A DNA stretch of 41,626 nt, from the IMG/VR virus record IMGVR_UViG_3300025674_000100, positions 1 through 41,626 of that record. The stretch is one strand, 5' to 3'. The notes beneath the pieces are model-generated. The model had not been told where the DNA came from. It worked only from the letters and a program-made list of their open reading frames with translations, and made no database searches. Source of the DNA: a virus. This document shows, in pieces, positions 24,190 through 33,664 of the stretch. Made by a program: the position numbers and the translations under genes. Position 1 is the stretch's first letter. Every line of letters starts with the position of its first letter.

Positions 24190-25622
24190 GCGTCAGCCCA
24201 CCCTATTCGTTTTGTCCACGCCTCGCTGTCAAGAATCACGATGCTGTCTTTATACTCCTTCGTAGCCTGAACCGCAAGGGCGAGGGCAATAACTGTATCG
24301 TCGTGTTTTCCAAGCGACTCCATTTTACCATTCGGCAACATGGTGAACATGGACAATTCGTTTATCAAAATGTCCATCAATCTTCGTGTAGCCCCATCCT
24401 CTTTGTAGGGCAAAATCAAATGCCGTTGTTCAAAGTGCAATTGAAGAGTGTGAATGACCGCTTCTTTTTTCATACGGCTCATGGTGAATGGTTTGATGGG
24501 CAAATCGCTGATTTCTTTCAACACTTGATGAAATGCCTGTGCGAAATTGTTGGTTTCCAATTCCACAATGACGGGATTGTAGCGAGTGTTTAATTCTATG
24601 ATTTTGTCAATTTGGTCGTTGAATGACATTCCTTTTTCACGGTGCATCCAAACCACACGCTTGTGTCGGTTTTCATCCACCGCAATCACGACCATGCAGG
24701 TGTAGTCGGCTGAACGGTCAGGGCTGATTGCAGGATCCCAACCGATGTAATAATTCACATCCTCTCGGTTGGGGTCGGCATACGGGTCAAATTCAAACGC
24801 ATATTCCAAGTCCTTGCATGGTTCAACCATATCTTCGGGGAATAGACTCGCATCGCTCGCAATTGGGCGACACAGGTATTCACGGGTAAATGCAATTGAA
24901 GTCATTTCGCTTCTTCGCCCTTGTAGTGCTTCAAGACTCCAACGCTCAGGCCACAGCGGTTCACCCGTCTGCTCACTAATGGCGGGGTATTCACGGACTT
25001 GATAGCCACTCAAGCCTTTCAATTCTTGGTAAAGGTCGGTGTAGGAGAACGGAGTGCCGACAATGCACAATTGTGCCGAGTGGTGAAGCACAGGCAACAA
25101 AGCGGTGTAAAACCACGAAGCGATGTGTGCTAATTGTGTTGATGCTTCGCTTGACAGAATATCGTCAAGCACCACGATGTCAGGGTGCGCACCACGCACA
25201 GCCTTACCGACTGACATAGCCGATATGGATGATTTGTTTGTCATTTTGAATTTCTGTTTCGCCCATCCTCGTGCGGGCTTCAAATGCGAAAGCACAGGAT
25301 TTGACTCAATCAATTCATTCATTTTCGCCATGTGTTCAATGGACTGATGCTGACTGTGTGAAAAGAATAGCACTTCTGTGCCGGGATTGTAAGCCATTTT
25401 CCATAGCAAATAGACTCGGTAAAACACCGATTTGCCGTGATCACGAGAAGCGATTACACAGGTTTTGTTGTGTTCCTCCGACATGGCAAACCATTCTTCG
25501 TGAAAGTCGGCTAATTGATAGCCTTCTTCTTTGCCACAAATGTCCTCAAAAAAGAATTTGAAATCCCTGCGCCCCATTTCCCAATCCACTTTGTTGGCGA
25601 GGTCAAGGACACCTGCTGACAC
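24186..25622 (-). CDS. terL: terminase large subunit
   Basis: A 478-residue packaging motor: an ATPase that pumps DNA through the portal and a nuclease that cuts the concatemer. It begins at a GTG at 25622, five bases after AGGTGAT. The Walker A-like loop is ASRDHGKS (residues 58-65), a deviant form common in terminases. Walker B is IVVLDD (149-154), and the coupling-type motif IVGTPFSYTD is at 187-196. The RNaseH-like nuclease has Asp296 in IGWDPA, Glu354 in VIVELETN, and Asp441/442 in KHDDTVIALALA. All three acidic positions of a terminase nuclease are thus present. The unknown protein at 22942-24189 and then the portal follow. Confidence 0.95.
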   Translation of the reverse strand: MSAGVLDLANKVDWEMGRRDFKFFFEDICGKEEGYQLADFHEEWFAMSEEHNKTCVIASRDHGKSVFYRVYLLWKMAYNPGTEVLFFSHSQHQSIEHMAKMNELIESNPVLSHLKPARGWAKQKFKMTNKSSISAMSVGKAVRGAHPDIVVLDDILSSEASTQLAHIASWFYTALLPVLHHSAQLCIVGTPFSYTDLYQELKGLSGYQVREYPAISEQTGEPLWPERWSLEALQGRRSEMTSIAFTREYLCRPIASDASLFPEDMVEPCKDLEYAFEFDPYADPNREDVNYYIGWDPAISPDRSADYTCMVVIAVDENRHKRVVWMHREKGMSFNDQIDKIIELNTRYNPVIVELETNNFAQAFHQVLKEISDLPIKPFTMSRMKKEAVIHTLQLHFEQRHLILPYKEDGATRRLMDILINELSMFTMLPNGKMESLGKHDDTVIALALAVQATKEYKDSIVILDSEAWTKRIGWADA

Positions 25623-25632
25623 GGGGCATCAC

Positions 25633-27735
25633 CTAAACCCAACCATTCGGCAAAAGTGAATAATTGACATCCGCATTGTTTTCTTTCAACAGACTGTTTC
25701 GCATACCGCTTGGCAAAAGGGATAGGTTGGTGTCATGGCTCATTTTGAAGGTTTCACCAAACAATTCTTCCATTTCATCCATGAATTGTGGATGCACTCT
25801 TTCAACCTCATCCATGTTATTTTTGATGTGGCTCATGGCTTCTTTCTTACCTTCTTGTGCATCAAGAATCAATTCCCCAACCTCTTCGGATGACATATTG
25901 CGGATTGCTTTCATTGGAGTGGATTTTTCCTTCGCACCACCCTTTTCGCCACCCACTTTCGTGGTCGCTTCTGTGCTTTCACGAGTCGTTTTTCTTCGCT
26001 TGCTGCGTTTTGTGGCTTCGGTTTCAGTGGCCTTTTTGTCCTCAACAGGTGCGGATTCTTCTCCGCCCCCAAACAGTGTCGTTTGGTCTGTCGTTGGCAA
26101 TTTAGTGGCTTGTTCCTCAACCTTTGGTTCGGTTTGCTTTACGCTCTCAGTCTGTTCTTGAGGTTGTCCGAAGCCTGAGTCCCTAATTGCTTCAAGCATA
26201 GCCCTTCCCATAGCGGTTTCATTTTCATCCAACGCACCTCTCGTTTCGCCCGGTTCGGGCAAATTGGTTTGTGGCTCAGGCTCTTTTTTCTTTGGCGTTC
26301 TCTTTCGCTTAGGGCGTTTGAAATTATCAATTATGTTTGGATTTTGGCGTTCCAATTTTTGCCCTGCTTTTGCTTGAGAAGTCCTTTGTGTTCCATCGCC
26401 TTCGGTCAATTTCAATGGAGAACGACCTTGCCCTAATTGTAGGGGATTCCGAATCGGCCCTGACCCTAACCGTTTTACCGAACCATCCTGCATTGGTATT
26501 TCATCCAAAGGTTCAATTTTTTCTTCTCCCCTTGTTGAAAGTGCGGTGTTGCTTGGTTTTGGTGTAGGGACAGGCAAATGGTTGGGGTTAATTGGGCGTT
26601 TGTATTCCTGCGTGGTTGTTTTTTGTCGTGTCGGTGCAACCGCTTCACGCTTTTGATTTGGACTCAGTGTTTCACCACCAAGCCTTCGGTTCGCTTCGTT
26701 GAGAGTCGGTGTTGGTGTTTCTTCTAAAGTCGGCAATTCGGGGTATTTGCCCGCTTGACGAATGCGCTTCAATTCTCTAATTGCTTCGCCCGAAGTCATT
26801 TTACCACTGTTAATGGCGTTAATCCTTCGTTGTTCAATTTTCTTTCGCTTTGCTTCTATGTCTTTGTAGTTTTGGTTGCGAATTGGGTCTGTCCTGTCAC
26901 CCAAATCACCTTGAGTGCGTGGATCCAATTCTTTCTGTTCACTTACCATAGGAATGTCGGTTATATCAAGTGGGCGTGTTGCTTCCTCGGTTGTTGCACC
27001 GACAGTGCGTTTTTCAGGGGCATTGACTCGTAGCATATCTTCCCTTTGATCTCTTTGTCCAAGTGTTTGAAACGCTTCTAACAAGTCTTGACGAGAAGGT
27101 GCTTGCCCTTTCTGTCTGTTTAGCGCGCTTCTCACCGCAGGGTTTTCACCCGGAAATTTGTATTGTCCTCCTTGACTCCACCAAGCAGAAGAAGGTGGCG
27201 AACCACTCACCTGTTCGGTGCTTTCAGTCACAGGTTGTTCAGTGTTGATTTCCTCTCGCCTCGGCACTTGGCTTGGTTCAAGCGGCCTTTCAGCACCGCC
27301 CCCTTGACCGAATCCACCCGGCCCTAAGTCAGCCATCGTTGGTGATTGACCGCTTATTCTTGACGAAGTTGCAGGAACATTAACATTACCTGTTGCTTGT
27401 CCGAATGGGTCATTAAACGCCTGTTCGTTTTGCTGTTGTCGTGTCGGCAAAGGAACACTGTCCGTTAATCTTTGCCCACCCATTTGTTGCAGGTTGTTTG
27501 ACACGCTTTGCTGAGGTGTTTTCCTTTCTCCCACCTTATTCTTGATTCGTTGCATAAAACCGGGTCGTTGTTGGCGTGCTTGCATGGCTCGCATTTGATC
27601 TTCAAAGCCTTTCGTCAAATCCCAAGCCATTGAAAATGCTGTGTCCTTTGTGATGACTTGACGGGGCTGACTCTTCCCCAACATTTCGGCACGAGCCTTG
27701 ATGAGCAAATCGTCAAACCTATCCATGTCAATCAC
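25633..27735 (-). CDS. large disordered protein with AFxxAW motif
   Basis: A 700-residue protein from a GTG at 27735 overlapping the previous stop (GTGA); the ATG at 27726 is possible. Residues 33-42 (AFSMAWDLTK) carry the short motif shared with other proteins of this window. Residues about 55-570 are low-complexity, rich in Gln, Pro, Arg, Glu and Thr. Lys/Arg-rich blocks such as NFKRPKRKRTPKKKEP suggest nucleic-acid or capsid-interior contact. The C-terminal 90 residues look folded (NMSSEEVGELILDAQEG; HPQFMDEMEELFGETF). It immediately precedes the large terminase. No family is recognised; a minor virion or ejected protein is possible. Confidence 0.55.
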   Translation of the reverse strand: MIDMDRFDDLLIKARAEMLGKSQPRQVITKDTAFSMAWDLTKGFEDQMRAMQARQQRPGFMQRIKNKVGERKTPQQSVSNNLQQMGGQRLTDSVPLPTRQQQNEQAFNDPFGQATGNVNVPATSSRISGQSPTMADLGPGGFGQGGGAERPLEPSQVPRREEINTEQPVTESTEQVSGSPPSSAWWSQGGQYKFPGENPAVRSALNRQKGQAPSRQDLLEAFQTLGQRDQREDMLRVNAPEKRTVGATTEEATRPLDITDIPMVSEQKELDPRTQGDLGDRTDPIRNQNYKDIEAKRKKIEQRRINAINSGKMTSGEAIRELKRIRQAGKYPELPTLEETPTPTLNEANRRLGGETLSPNQKREAVAPTRQKTTTQEYKRPINPNHLPVPTPKPSNTALSTRGEEKIEPLDEIPMQDGSVKRLGSGPIRNPLQLGQGRSPLKLTEGDGTQRTSQAKAGQKLERQNPNIIDNFKRPKRKRTPKKKEPEPQTNLPEPGETRGALDENETAMGRAMLEAIRDSGFGQPQEQTESVKQTEPKVEEQATKLPTTDQTTLFGGGEESAPVEDKKATETEATKRSKRRKTTRESTEATTKVGGEKGGAKEKSTPMKAIRNMSSEEVGELILDAQEGKKEAMSHIKNNMDEVERVHPQFMDEMEELFGETFKMSHDTNLSLLPSGMRNSLLKENNADVNYSLLPNGWV

Positions 27736-28631
27736 TTCCTGTATCGCAGGTAATCCATTCCTTTGTAAATGCGGTCAGCGGAGTCAAGCATACCGATGTT
27801 CCAAAATGGTCGGCTTGCTGTCACAATTGTGGGGTCGGAGTTGGGGTCGGGGTTTTGAGGCACAGGGGGTTTTTCGTTTGCGGCTTCACCGGGTGCGGGC
27901 AAAGGCACACTTGGATTTGGTGCTTGACCGGGCAAAGGCACACTTGGGTTTTCAACGGGTGCAGGTGGTGCGCCCGCAGGTGCAGGGGCTTCAGGTGCAG
28001 GGGCTTCAGGTGCAGGGGCTTGTGGCTGTTGCCCTCCACCCTGCTGTCCCATTCGTGCTAACTGACCCATAGCCTGTTGCTGTTTCTGTTGATTTTGGCG
28101 GTTTTTGAAATAATTCGTTCCCGCTTGAGCGAGTGCCGATAAACCACCTGTGGCAAGCATAGCCATTGGGTTATAGCCCATGCCACCCTGTGCTTTGGGC
28201 TGACCTTGAGCCTGTTGAGCGAGCAATTGAGCGTGCTGTTGAGCGTAGGCGTTGTCACCCCCACCCTGTTGTCCTCCTTGAGCCTGTTGTCCTGTCGCCT
28301 GTTGTAATTGCCCCATCATTTGATTGGCTCGTGTTTCACTGCGCTGACCTTTTCGCGCAGCCGACATCATATTTTGATAGCCTTGTTTTCCTTGTGGGAT
28401 AGCCATTTGTTGATCGGGGGGTAAATTTTGATTTTTTTGTCGCACGATGTCAGCCATTTGTTGATTCATTTCGTTTTGTTGCGTAGGGTCTAACCTATTG
28501 AATTGACGACCTGCTTGCCAATTGGCAAATTTGTCACCAATCATTTGTCCAAGACCCTTTTCCAAATCCTCACGCTCACGAATCATTCTCGCGCGTGCGA
28601 GTCTGTCAATACCGACGCTTCTGTTATTCAT
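27732..28631 (-). CDS. Gln/Ala/Pro-rich protein, unknown
   Basis: A 299-residue protein with an ATGA overlap at its start. Residues 1-60 are charged and helical (IDRLARARMIREREDLEK), residues about 90-200 are Gln/Gly/Ala-rich (QQATGQQAQGGQQGGG), and residues about 205-265 hold Pro/Ala repeats encoded by short tandem DNA repeats. The C-terminus is a short conserved-looking segment (NIGMLDSADRIYKGMDYL). The helical Met/Ala patch YNPMAMLATGGLSALAQAG might insert in or touch a membrane, but is not a clear transmembrane helix. Composition resembles internal virion or ejection proteins; that is inference. Confidence 0.5.
   Translation of the reverse strand: MNNRSVGIDRLARARMIREREDLEKGLGQMIGDKFANWQAGRQFNRLDPTQQNEMNQQMADIVRQKNQNLPPDQQMAIPQGKQGYQNMMSAARKGQRSETRANQMMGQLQQATGQQAQGGQQGGGDNAYAQQHAQLLAQQAQGQPKAQGGMGYNPMAMLATGGLSALAQAGTNYFKNRQNQQKQQQAMGQLARMGQQGGGQQPQAPAPEAPAPEAPAPAGAPPAPVENPSVPLPGQAPNPSVPLPAPGEAANEKPPVPQNPDPNSDPTIVTASRPFWNIGMLDSADRIYKGMDYLRYRK
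27897..27947 (-). repeat. 18-bp direct repeat, two copies
   Basis: The 18-base sequence beginning gggcaaaggcacac occurs at 27897-27914 and 27930-27947, 33 bases apart, inside the Pro-rich gene. It encodes two copies of NPSVPLP. Repeats of this kind can vary in copy number. Confidence 0.75.
27978..28021 (-). repeat. 15-bp tandem repeat, three copies
   Basis: The unit aggtgcaggggcttc repeats at 27978, 27993 and 28008 without mismatch (the third copy lacks its last base). It encodes the EAPAP repeat of the Pro-rich linker. In-frame unit length means copy changes would keep the gene open. Confidence 0.85.
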
Positions 28632-30475
28632 TCAAATGCCACCTTTACCAATTGAAACAATTCATAGTCCACGCCCATTGATTTGGATATTTCCTCCCAA
28701 TGACCCCGACTGTTGAGAATCGTGATAACATCGGTTGGAGGGATGTTATAGCGTGATGCCATCTCTCCTATATCGTTTGTGCTATGTGATGAAAATGTGT
28801 GAGTGGGCATGGATTTGACAATCACATCATTGTTGAGTGCGATTTCCCGTTGGACTTGTTCAAGAGCGTGAGCAATTTCCTCTTTGCCGATGAGGTTCAA
28901 AAAGCCTCCAATGCCTGTGCCAATTGCATCGGCAAGTCTTTCGCTCATTCCTCTCCAACCCGGCAGATACTTTGGGTTCATCTCCGCTTGTTGTTCGGGA
29001 GTCTGTGTTAGCGTATCAACATTGAGGTCAGCGGGTGGCATTTGCGGAGGAACAGCGGGCTGACGCTGTGGTGGCGGATGCTGTGGCTGTGGCGGTGGTT
29101 GGTGAATAGGTGGTGCGGGCGGTTGTTGTTGCACAGGCACAGGTGGTGCGGGTGGTTCAACACGAACAGGAGGTGCTTGTGGTTGCACCTGCCTTTCCAC
29201 CGCAGGTTGTTCGGGTGGTGCTTGTGGCACTTGTGCGCCACGCATATCAGGGCGAATCAATTGTGAAGGGTCATTGATGTGTTCAGGCACAATACCGGGA
29301 TTCTGTTGGTTGATGTAGCGGATAATTCCATCAACCAACCTATCCTCACGCCTTTTCCCTTGACCCATTTGCATGGCATCGTCAAGAGTGAAGTCATCGG
29401 GCAATTGATAATGCTCTTTGAATTTGCCGAAAATTTGCTGACCGTAATAGCCAAAATTGTTCCTCGCTTGGTCAAGGAGGCTGACACCTCGTTTGCTTTG
29501 CCAATGGTCGTCAGGGAGGTAATTGACATATTGTGCTGCATTCGCCATTTGGTTCTGTTGTTCAATCGCTGCCTGTGCCGCATCCGCTTCTTGAGGTTGA
29601 TGAGGCGAGGTGTTGCGAATGTTGTAAGAGCGTGATAGTGGACTCATTTGGTGGGGCATATATTGAGCCAAAACAGGATGAGAAGCCCAAAATTGCTTCA
29701 CCATTTCAGGCGTGAGGTTATCACGATTATAGCCCTGCTTTGCCAAATTGTCCATCATGTCGTAAATGTGTTTGCTCGCCTCGTGGGTGATGAACACGCT
29801 GTTCGGTTGAACACGGTGGGATTCAATGTATTCTCGTGTTTTGCGACCACCACGCATTTGTTGAAGCCCCTCGTGATACGGGCGATTCCACGATTCAGCG
29901 AATTTGTTTTCTTGATCGCGATTGCCAATCCGCAATTTGCGTTGTCCAAATTGGTCGTATTCCCAAGGCGAGTCTTTGTTTTGTGCGCCCCACACACCTT
30001 CACGCCATTCAGCGTTTAGCACAGTCCTCCCCATATCACTCTCAAACGGTGCGGGTAATGGTTCGGGAATTTTGCTTGGGTCTTTGCCTGTTGCGAGCAA
30101 TTCAGCACGCTTTGCCTCCCAAATATGATTTTGAGCATTGACGGCAGCGTTGATTGTTCCCGCCCCTGCACTAATGGCTTTTTGCACAGCCTGTTGGTAA
30201 AGTCCCTCTTGACCCGCCTGTGGCCCGGCATGAATGATTGCTGCGGTTGTTGCATCCACAGCACCTTGATAAATCGCCTCCCAAACAGCATCCGCTTCAA
30301 CGCCTGATAGTGCGCCACCACCAATGTCATCCATTGGTCGTGGGAATGCTTCAAGGCCGTTTTGTCCTGTCATCCCAACCAATTGGTCTATGAGGGCATT
30401 GAAATCGTAATGACCTTCCCCCTTGATAATCAAACAGGTATCAAGAATAGCCCAAGGGTTGCTTGACAGAATCAT
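28628..30475 (-). CDS. large protein with Pro/Gln-rich centre, unknown
   Basis: A 615-residue protein, coupled to the upstream gene by an ATGA overlap. Residues 1-110 look folded and Ala/Gly-rich (ATTAAIIHAGPQAGQEG; AISAGAGTINAAVNAQ). Residues about 130-400 hold aromatic and charged sequence with SWNRPYHEGLQQM and FGYYGQQIFGKFKEHY. Residues about 405-490 are a Pro/Gln linker (VRVEPPAPPVPVQQQPP). The final 110 residues are folded; GEMASRYNIPPTDVITIL resembles a helix-turn-helix, but this is not certain. It lies in a block of large unknown genes upstream of the terminase. The function is unknown. Confidence 0.5.
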   Translation of the reverse strand: MILSSNPWAILDTCLIIKGEGHYDFNALIDQLVGMTGQNGLEAFPRPMDDIGGGALSGVEADAVWEAIYQGAVDATTAAIIHAGPQAGQEGLYQQAVQKAISAGAGTINAAVNAQNHIWEAKRAELLATGKDPSKIPEPLPAPFESDMGRTVLNAEWREGVWGAQNKDSPWEYDQFGQRKLRIGNRDQENKFAESWNRPYHEGLQQMRGGRKTREYIESHRVQPNSVFITHEASKHIYDMMDNLAKQGYNRDNLTPEMVKQFWASHPVLAQYMPHQMSPLSRSYNIRNTSPHQPQEADAAQAAIEQQNQMANAAQYVNYLPDDHWQSKRGVSLLDQARNNFGYYGQQIFGKFKEHYQLPDDFTLDDAMQMGQGKRREDRLVDGIIRYINQQNPGIVPEHINDPSQLIRPDMRGAQVPQAPPEQPAVERQVQPQAPPVRVEPPAPPVPVQQQPPAPPIHQPPPQPQHPPPQRQPAVPPQMPPADLNVDTLTQTPEQQAEMNPKYLPGWRGMSERLADAIGTGIGGFLNLIGKEEIAHALEQVQREIALNNDVIVKSMPTHTFSSHSTNDIGEMASRYNIPPTDVITILNSRGHWEEISKSMGVDYELFQLVKVAFE

Positions 30476-32139
30476 CGCTTCCCCACCACACCCGTCACCA
30501 AAGGAATAGAAGTGTCCCCAAAGCGATATGCTGATTTGTCCTCTTCACGCTCAAGACTCTCATCACCCGGTGCGGAGGCTCGCTCAGGACTCGCTTGATT
30601 GCCACGCTTTGCGTTTTCATCAAATACGGGAGGGGACTTCTTCAAGCCCTCAATGATTTTCACCAATTTGTCCAATTGTCGCTTCAAGTCGCTGATTTCC
30701 AAACGAGTCAATGATTTGGACTTCATCAATGGTTCAGCGGATAGTGGATCGTGCATCAATGACCCCGTTGCCATAGCACCTTTAGACGGCTTAAATTGAC
30801 TCATGCTCGTTCCCTTTGGGGCTGAAACACCCATTTTCGTGCCACTTGGATTCATACCGATGGTTTGGATTTTGCCCTGCAAACCCGAAGTGTCACGGTG
30901 AACGGTAATGTCACGAGGCAACGCACCCTGTTGCCTTCGCATTTTTTCGTTAGCCAATTTTCGTTGGTAGGCGATTGGATCGCGAAGGCGTAGCGGAATA
31001 CCTGCTGCGCGAGGATTACCTGAAAACATTCTTCGCTCACTAAACGCCTGACGCTTGGTTTCACGGTCAATGTTCTGTTCAGCGGATGCCGCCCTTCGTG
31101 CCGTTTTACCTTTGATGTCACGGCTCGCTTCTTTTTTGCCCCGCTTCATTTGACGCTTTCGTTCACGCTTCTTTTTGCTTTTGGATTTGCGCTCATCCTC
31201 ATCGGATTCTTCATCCTCATCGTATTTGCGACCCTTTTTTTTTCGTCGGGCTTTGAGAATTTCCGAAGTCAAAACGGGGTCGGCGGATGCGTATTTCATT
31301 TGCCACGCTGTTTGAAGCACAGGATTGAGTGAAAATGATTCTTCTTCACTTGGTTGCTCGGTGGGCGTTGGGAAAAAATGACGAACATCGGCATCGTTGA
31401 ACCCATATTCGTTTTTGAAATCCTCAACGATTTGATTACCGACCATCGGCCCTTGTTCCAAGAAGTCCTCCGCTTGTTGAAGTGTTTGCACATCGGTTGG
31501 GTTATCAAGTCCCGCCACAAATCGCCCCGATTTGAATTGTCCTCCGGGCAATTTCTTGACACCAATTAGGCTGACAAAGGGTTTTTGGTTATGTTCAGCA
31601 ATTTCTTCGGCATCCATTTGATTGTCAAGGGCTTCGGAATCAAAAATTTCTTCGGCTACTTCATCGGGGTTTCTTTTGATAATACTCCCCCAAACGCTTT
31701 CAAAAATATCGTTGCTACGACCAAAAAGCAAACCCGGCCCTTCACGCATGACAGGACTGATTTGCGCCCCTGTGCTTGCTGACAAACCACCGGGCAAACC
31801 CATGTCCACGCCTGTGCGTGCCTCAGCGAGCATATCCTCGTCTTTGCTTTGAGGTGTTGATGCGAGCGTATCAGCAATTTCTTCAGGCTTGATTGAAATG
31901 TGAGGCAAATCACCTTCCATTTCCTTGAGTGCCTTTTCCCTTCGCTTCATTGGACTTAACTGATCACGAAACGACTGTGATTCTCCACCTTCACGGCTGT
32001 GATGGGACAACCCATCAGCATCCTCGTTTGGATTCACATCATAGTCGCCCATCATTTCACGCCCGTTGAACCCTCCTGTGAATTCTTGAACCCGTATGGA
32101 TTCTTCATTCACATTTCTTCGGGGGTTGGCTACGGGCAT
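30472..32139 (-). CDS. large charged protein with IFESVW motif
   Basis: A 555-residue protein with GAGGTGA four bases before its ATG. Residues 143-152 or so (IFESVWGSII, then KR) are a divergent copy of the short AFxxGW motif found in its neighbours. Residues about 295-350 are extremely charged: RRKKKGRKYDEDEESDED, then basic KSKKKRERKRQ. The C-terminal part has a short coiled coil (LEISDLKRQLDKLVKIIE). It is probably largely disordered and may bind nucleic acid through its basic stretch. No family is recognised. It ends in an ATGA overlap with the next large gene. Confidence 0.5.
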   Translation of the reverse strand: MPVANPRRNVNEESIRVQEFTGGFNGREMMGDYDVNPNEDADGLSHHSREGGESQSFRDQLSPMKRREKALKEMEGDLPHISIKPEEIADTLASTPQSKDEDMLAEARTGVDMGLPGGLSASTGAQISPVMREGPGLLFGRSNDIFESVWGSIIKRNPDEVAEEIFDSEALDNQMDAEEIAEHNQKPFVSLIGVKKLPGGQFKSGRFVAGLDNPTDVQTLQQAEDFLEQGPMVGNQIVEDFKNEYGFNDADVRHFFPTPTEQPSEEESFSLNPVLQTAWQMKYASADPVLTSEILKARRKKKGRKYDEDEESDEDERKSKSKKKRERKRQMKRGKKEASRDIKGKTARRAASAEQNIDRETKRQAFSERRMFSGNPRAAGIPLRLRDPIAYQRKLANEKMRRQQGALPRDITVHRDTSGLQGKIQTIGMNPSGTKMGVSAPKGTSMSQFKPSKGAMATGSLMHDPLSAEPLMKSKSLTRLEISDLKRQLDKLVKIIEGLKKSPPVFDENAKRGNQASPERASAPGDESLEREEDKSAYRFGDTSIPLVTGVVGKR

Positions 32140-32148
32140 AGTGTCACC

Positions 32149-32787
32149 TCAATGGTTAATGGGTTTGCTACAAAACGGACAATCTTCCCTGCCTTCTGTC
32201 AATTTGTCGTAGTCTAAAGGCTCAATTTCAAAGTCACGGACTTGATAGGCTTCGTCTATGTTTGGCCCGTAGCGGTCAAAATCCGAATAGGTTTCCATCA
32301 TTACATCGCCAATGCCTTGACCGCAAACGGGACAATCGCCACCCGAAGTGTGCAAATTTTCCATCCCTTCAATGTCCAAGTCCTTGATGCGCTCCATGTA
32401 GCCACACTCTCCACAAGCGAAATTGAGTCGCCCGTTTTCTTCTTGAATAATCAAGCCTTCTCCACGACACTCAGGGCATTGATGCGAGGATATTGCTCTT
32501 GGTTCATTCTTAACGATTTTCCAACCCACACCAAACGCCTTTGCCATCCCTTGATGGCTCGCGCAATACTGCCCCTCGCTATCAACACGAGCCATGCACA
32601 TTGAATTAGCACAGGTTGGATAGGTCAAGAACCGTTTCTTTTCAACGGCTTTCTTCAAATCCTTGTCTTTGTAGCATGGGCATTTTGGATCACTCTTTGA
32701 GCAATTCATTACGCCTTTTTTCATGCACGCACATGGGCTTGATTTTGTAGCCCCACAACAACATGAATCACGCTTCAACAATTCCAC
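32149..32787 (-). CDS. cysteine-rich multi-zinc-ribbon protein
   Basis: A 212-residue protein from a GTG at 32787 that overlaps the previous gene. The N-terminal 80 residues hold about a dozen Cys (DSCCCGATKSSPCACM; KCPCYKD; CANSMC; YCASH). Residues 84-93 (AFGVGWKIVK) are the shared short motif. Two zinc ribbons follow: CPEC with CGEC about 20 residues later, and CPVC paired with CPFC near the C-terminus (DCPFCSKPINH). The zinc pairs are clear; their ligand is not. It might bind nucleic acid or stabilise a protein complex. The motif between the zinc parts suggests a shared partner with neighbours. Confidence 0.65.
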   Translation of the reverse strand: MELLKRDSCCCGATKSSPCACMKKGVMNCSKSDPKCPCYKDKDLKKAVEKKRFLTYPTCANSMCMARVDSEGQYCASHQGMAKAFGVGWKIVKNEPRAISSHQCPECRGEGLIIQEENGRLNFACGECGYMERIKDLDIEGMENLHTSGGDCPVCGQGIGDVMMETYSDFDRYGPNIDEAYQVRDFEIEPLDYDKLTEGREDCPFCSKPINH

Positions 32788-33245
32788 CTCTTCAATGCAG
32801 CACCCTTTGGTGTCAATTTACCACCTTTGCTCGTTGGCCCTTTGACACCTGACATCCTTGCACAAAACGACTTTCGCCTCTTGGCTTTCTTTGAACCGGG
32901 TTTGAGTGTTGATGGTTTTTCAGTGACGGGTGGTTTCAGGTTTGCACCCTCTTCACGCTTGAATTTTGCACGCCCTTTGGCATTCAACCCACCTTCACGA
33001 CTGTGGCGATTTGGGTTGTAGCCATGAAACGGTTTGTCGGACTTTTTGCTCAACAACGCCTTTGCCAATGTATCACAGGTTTCGCAATCACACGCTGACT
33101 TTTTTGTGTCACTTGGCACACAATTTGGGACTTTTTTGCCCCGCTTGGTTTTCATGCCCACTTGTTCGTAGCCATCCCAACACGGATCTTCTTTGACGAA
33201 TTCCCATCCAACCAAAAACGCACCGTCACCAATTGCCATCATCAT
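32775..33245 (-). CDS. DUF6321-like phage protein with AFxxGW motif
   Basis: A 156-residue protein beginning with three ATG codons, the first overlapping the previous stop. Residues 9-18 (AFLVGWEFVK) carry the shared motif, followed at once by DPCWDGYEQVGMKTK and VPNCVP, a short block I recall from other marine phage proteins. CDCETC lies in the middle. The C-terminal half has HSREGGLNAKGRAKFK and KSFCARMSGVKGP and ends GAALKRWNC, matching from memory a phage family annotated DUF6321, whose function is not known. Lys/Arg content is high. A head-related role is sometimes assumed for such proteins but not shown here. Confidence 0.65.
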   Translation of the reverse strand: MMMAIGDGAFLVGWEFVKEDPCWDGYEQVGMKTKRGKKVPNCVPSDTKKSACDCETCDTLAKALLSKKSDKPFHGYNPNRHSREGGLNAKGRAKFKREEGANLKPPVTEKPSTLKPGSKKAKRRKSFCARMSGVKGPTSKGGKLTPKGAALKRWNC

Positions 33246-33664
33246 CGTTGCCCCCTAAATTTGTTGTAGGTTGCCGCCACTTTCAACGGCAACGAGGAAT
33301 ACCACTTTGCTAATTTTGGCGTAGCCGAATAGGAACGCACCATAGGCTTGAAGGCTTCATCAATTGCTTTAAGCAATTCATCGGCTTCTTTTCGTGAAAC
33401 CATCGGCAAAGGTTGTGCTAAATCGCTGAAAGCCATACGAATGACAACAATTGCCCCGTATGCTTCCTCCGCATATTTCGTGTGCGTTTCCATCCCAAAA
33501 GCATCCAAACCCTTCTCCCACAGTCGCACCGTTTCCTCCAATGCGTCACAAAGCGTGGAGGTTTGCTCTATGGACACGATGTTGCTTGGGGTTTCCAAAA
33601 GCAACCCATATTCCGTGTTTTTCAACATGAGTGCGGGGATGGTTTGGTAGTCTTTGTTTGTCAT
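33242..33664 (-). CDS. small helical protein, unknown
   Basis: A 140-residue protein from the ATG at 33664 (MTNKDYQTIPALML), overlapping the upstream stop by one base (TAATG). A start at 33685 would extend it into the previous gene. The sequence is helical: TLCDALEETVRLWEKGLD, then KEADELLKAIDEAFKPMV, and a basic end (VAATYNKFRGQR). It lies between two proteins carrying the AFxxGW motif but has no copy itself. No family is recognised. Confidence 0.55.
   Translation of the reverse strand: MTNKDYQTIPALMLKNTEYGLLLETPSNIVSIEQTSTLCDALEETVRLWEKGLDAFGMETHTKYAEEAYGAIVVIRMAFSDLAQPLPMVSRKEADELLKAIDEAFKPMVRSYSATPKLAKWYSSLPLKVAATYNKFRGQR

Noticed and set aside
25664-26161. 165-codon plus-strand open frame
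   Set aside because: Antisense to a low-complexity Ser/Thr/Glu/Lys-rich gene, which favours long stop-free shadows.
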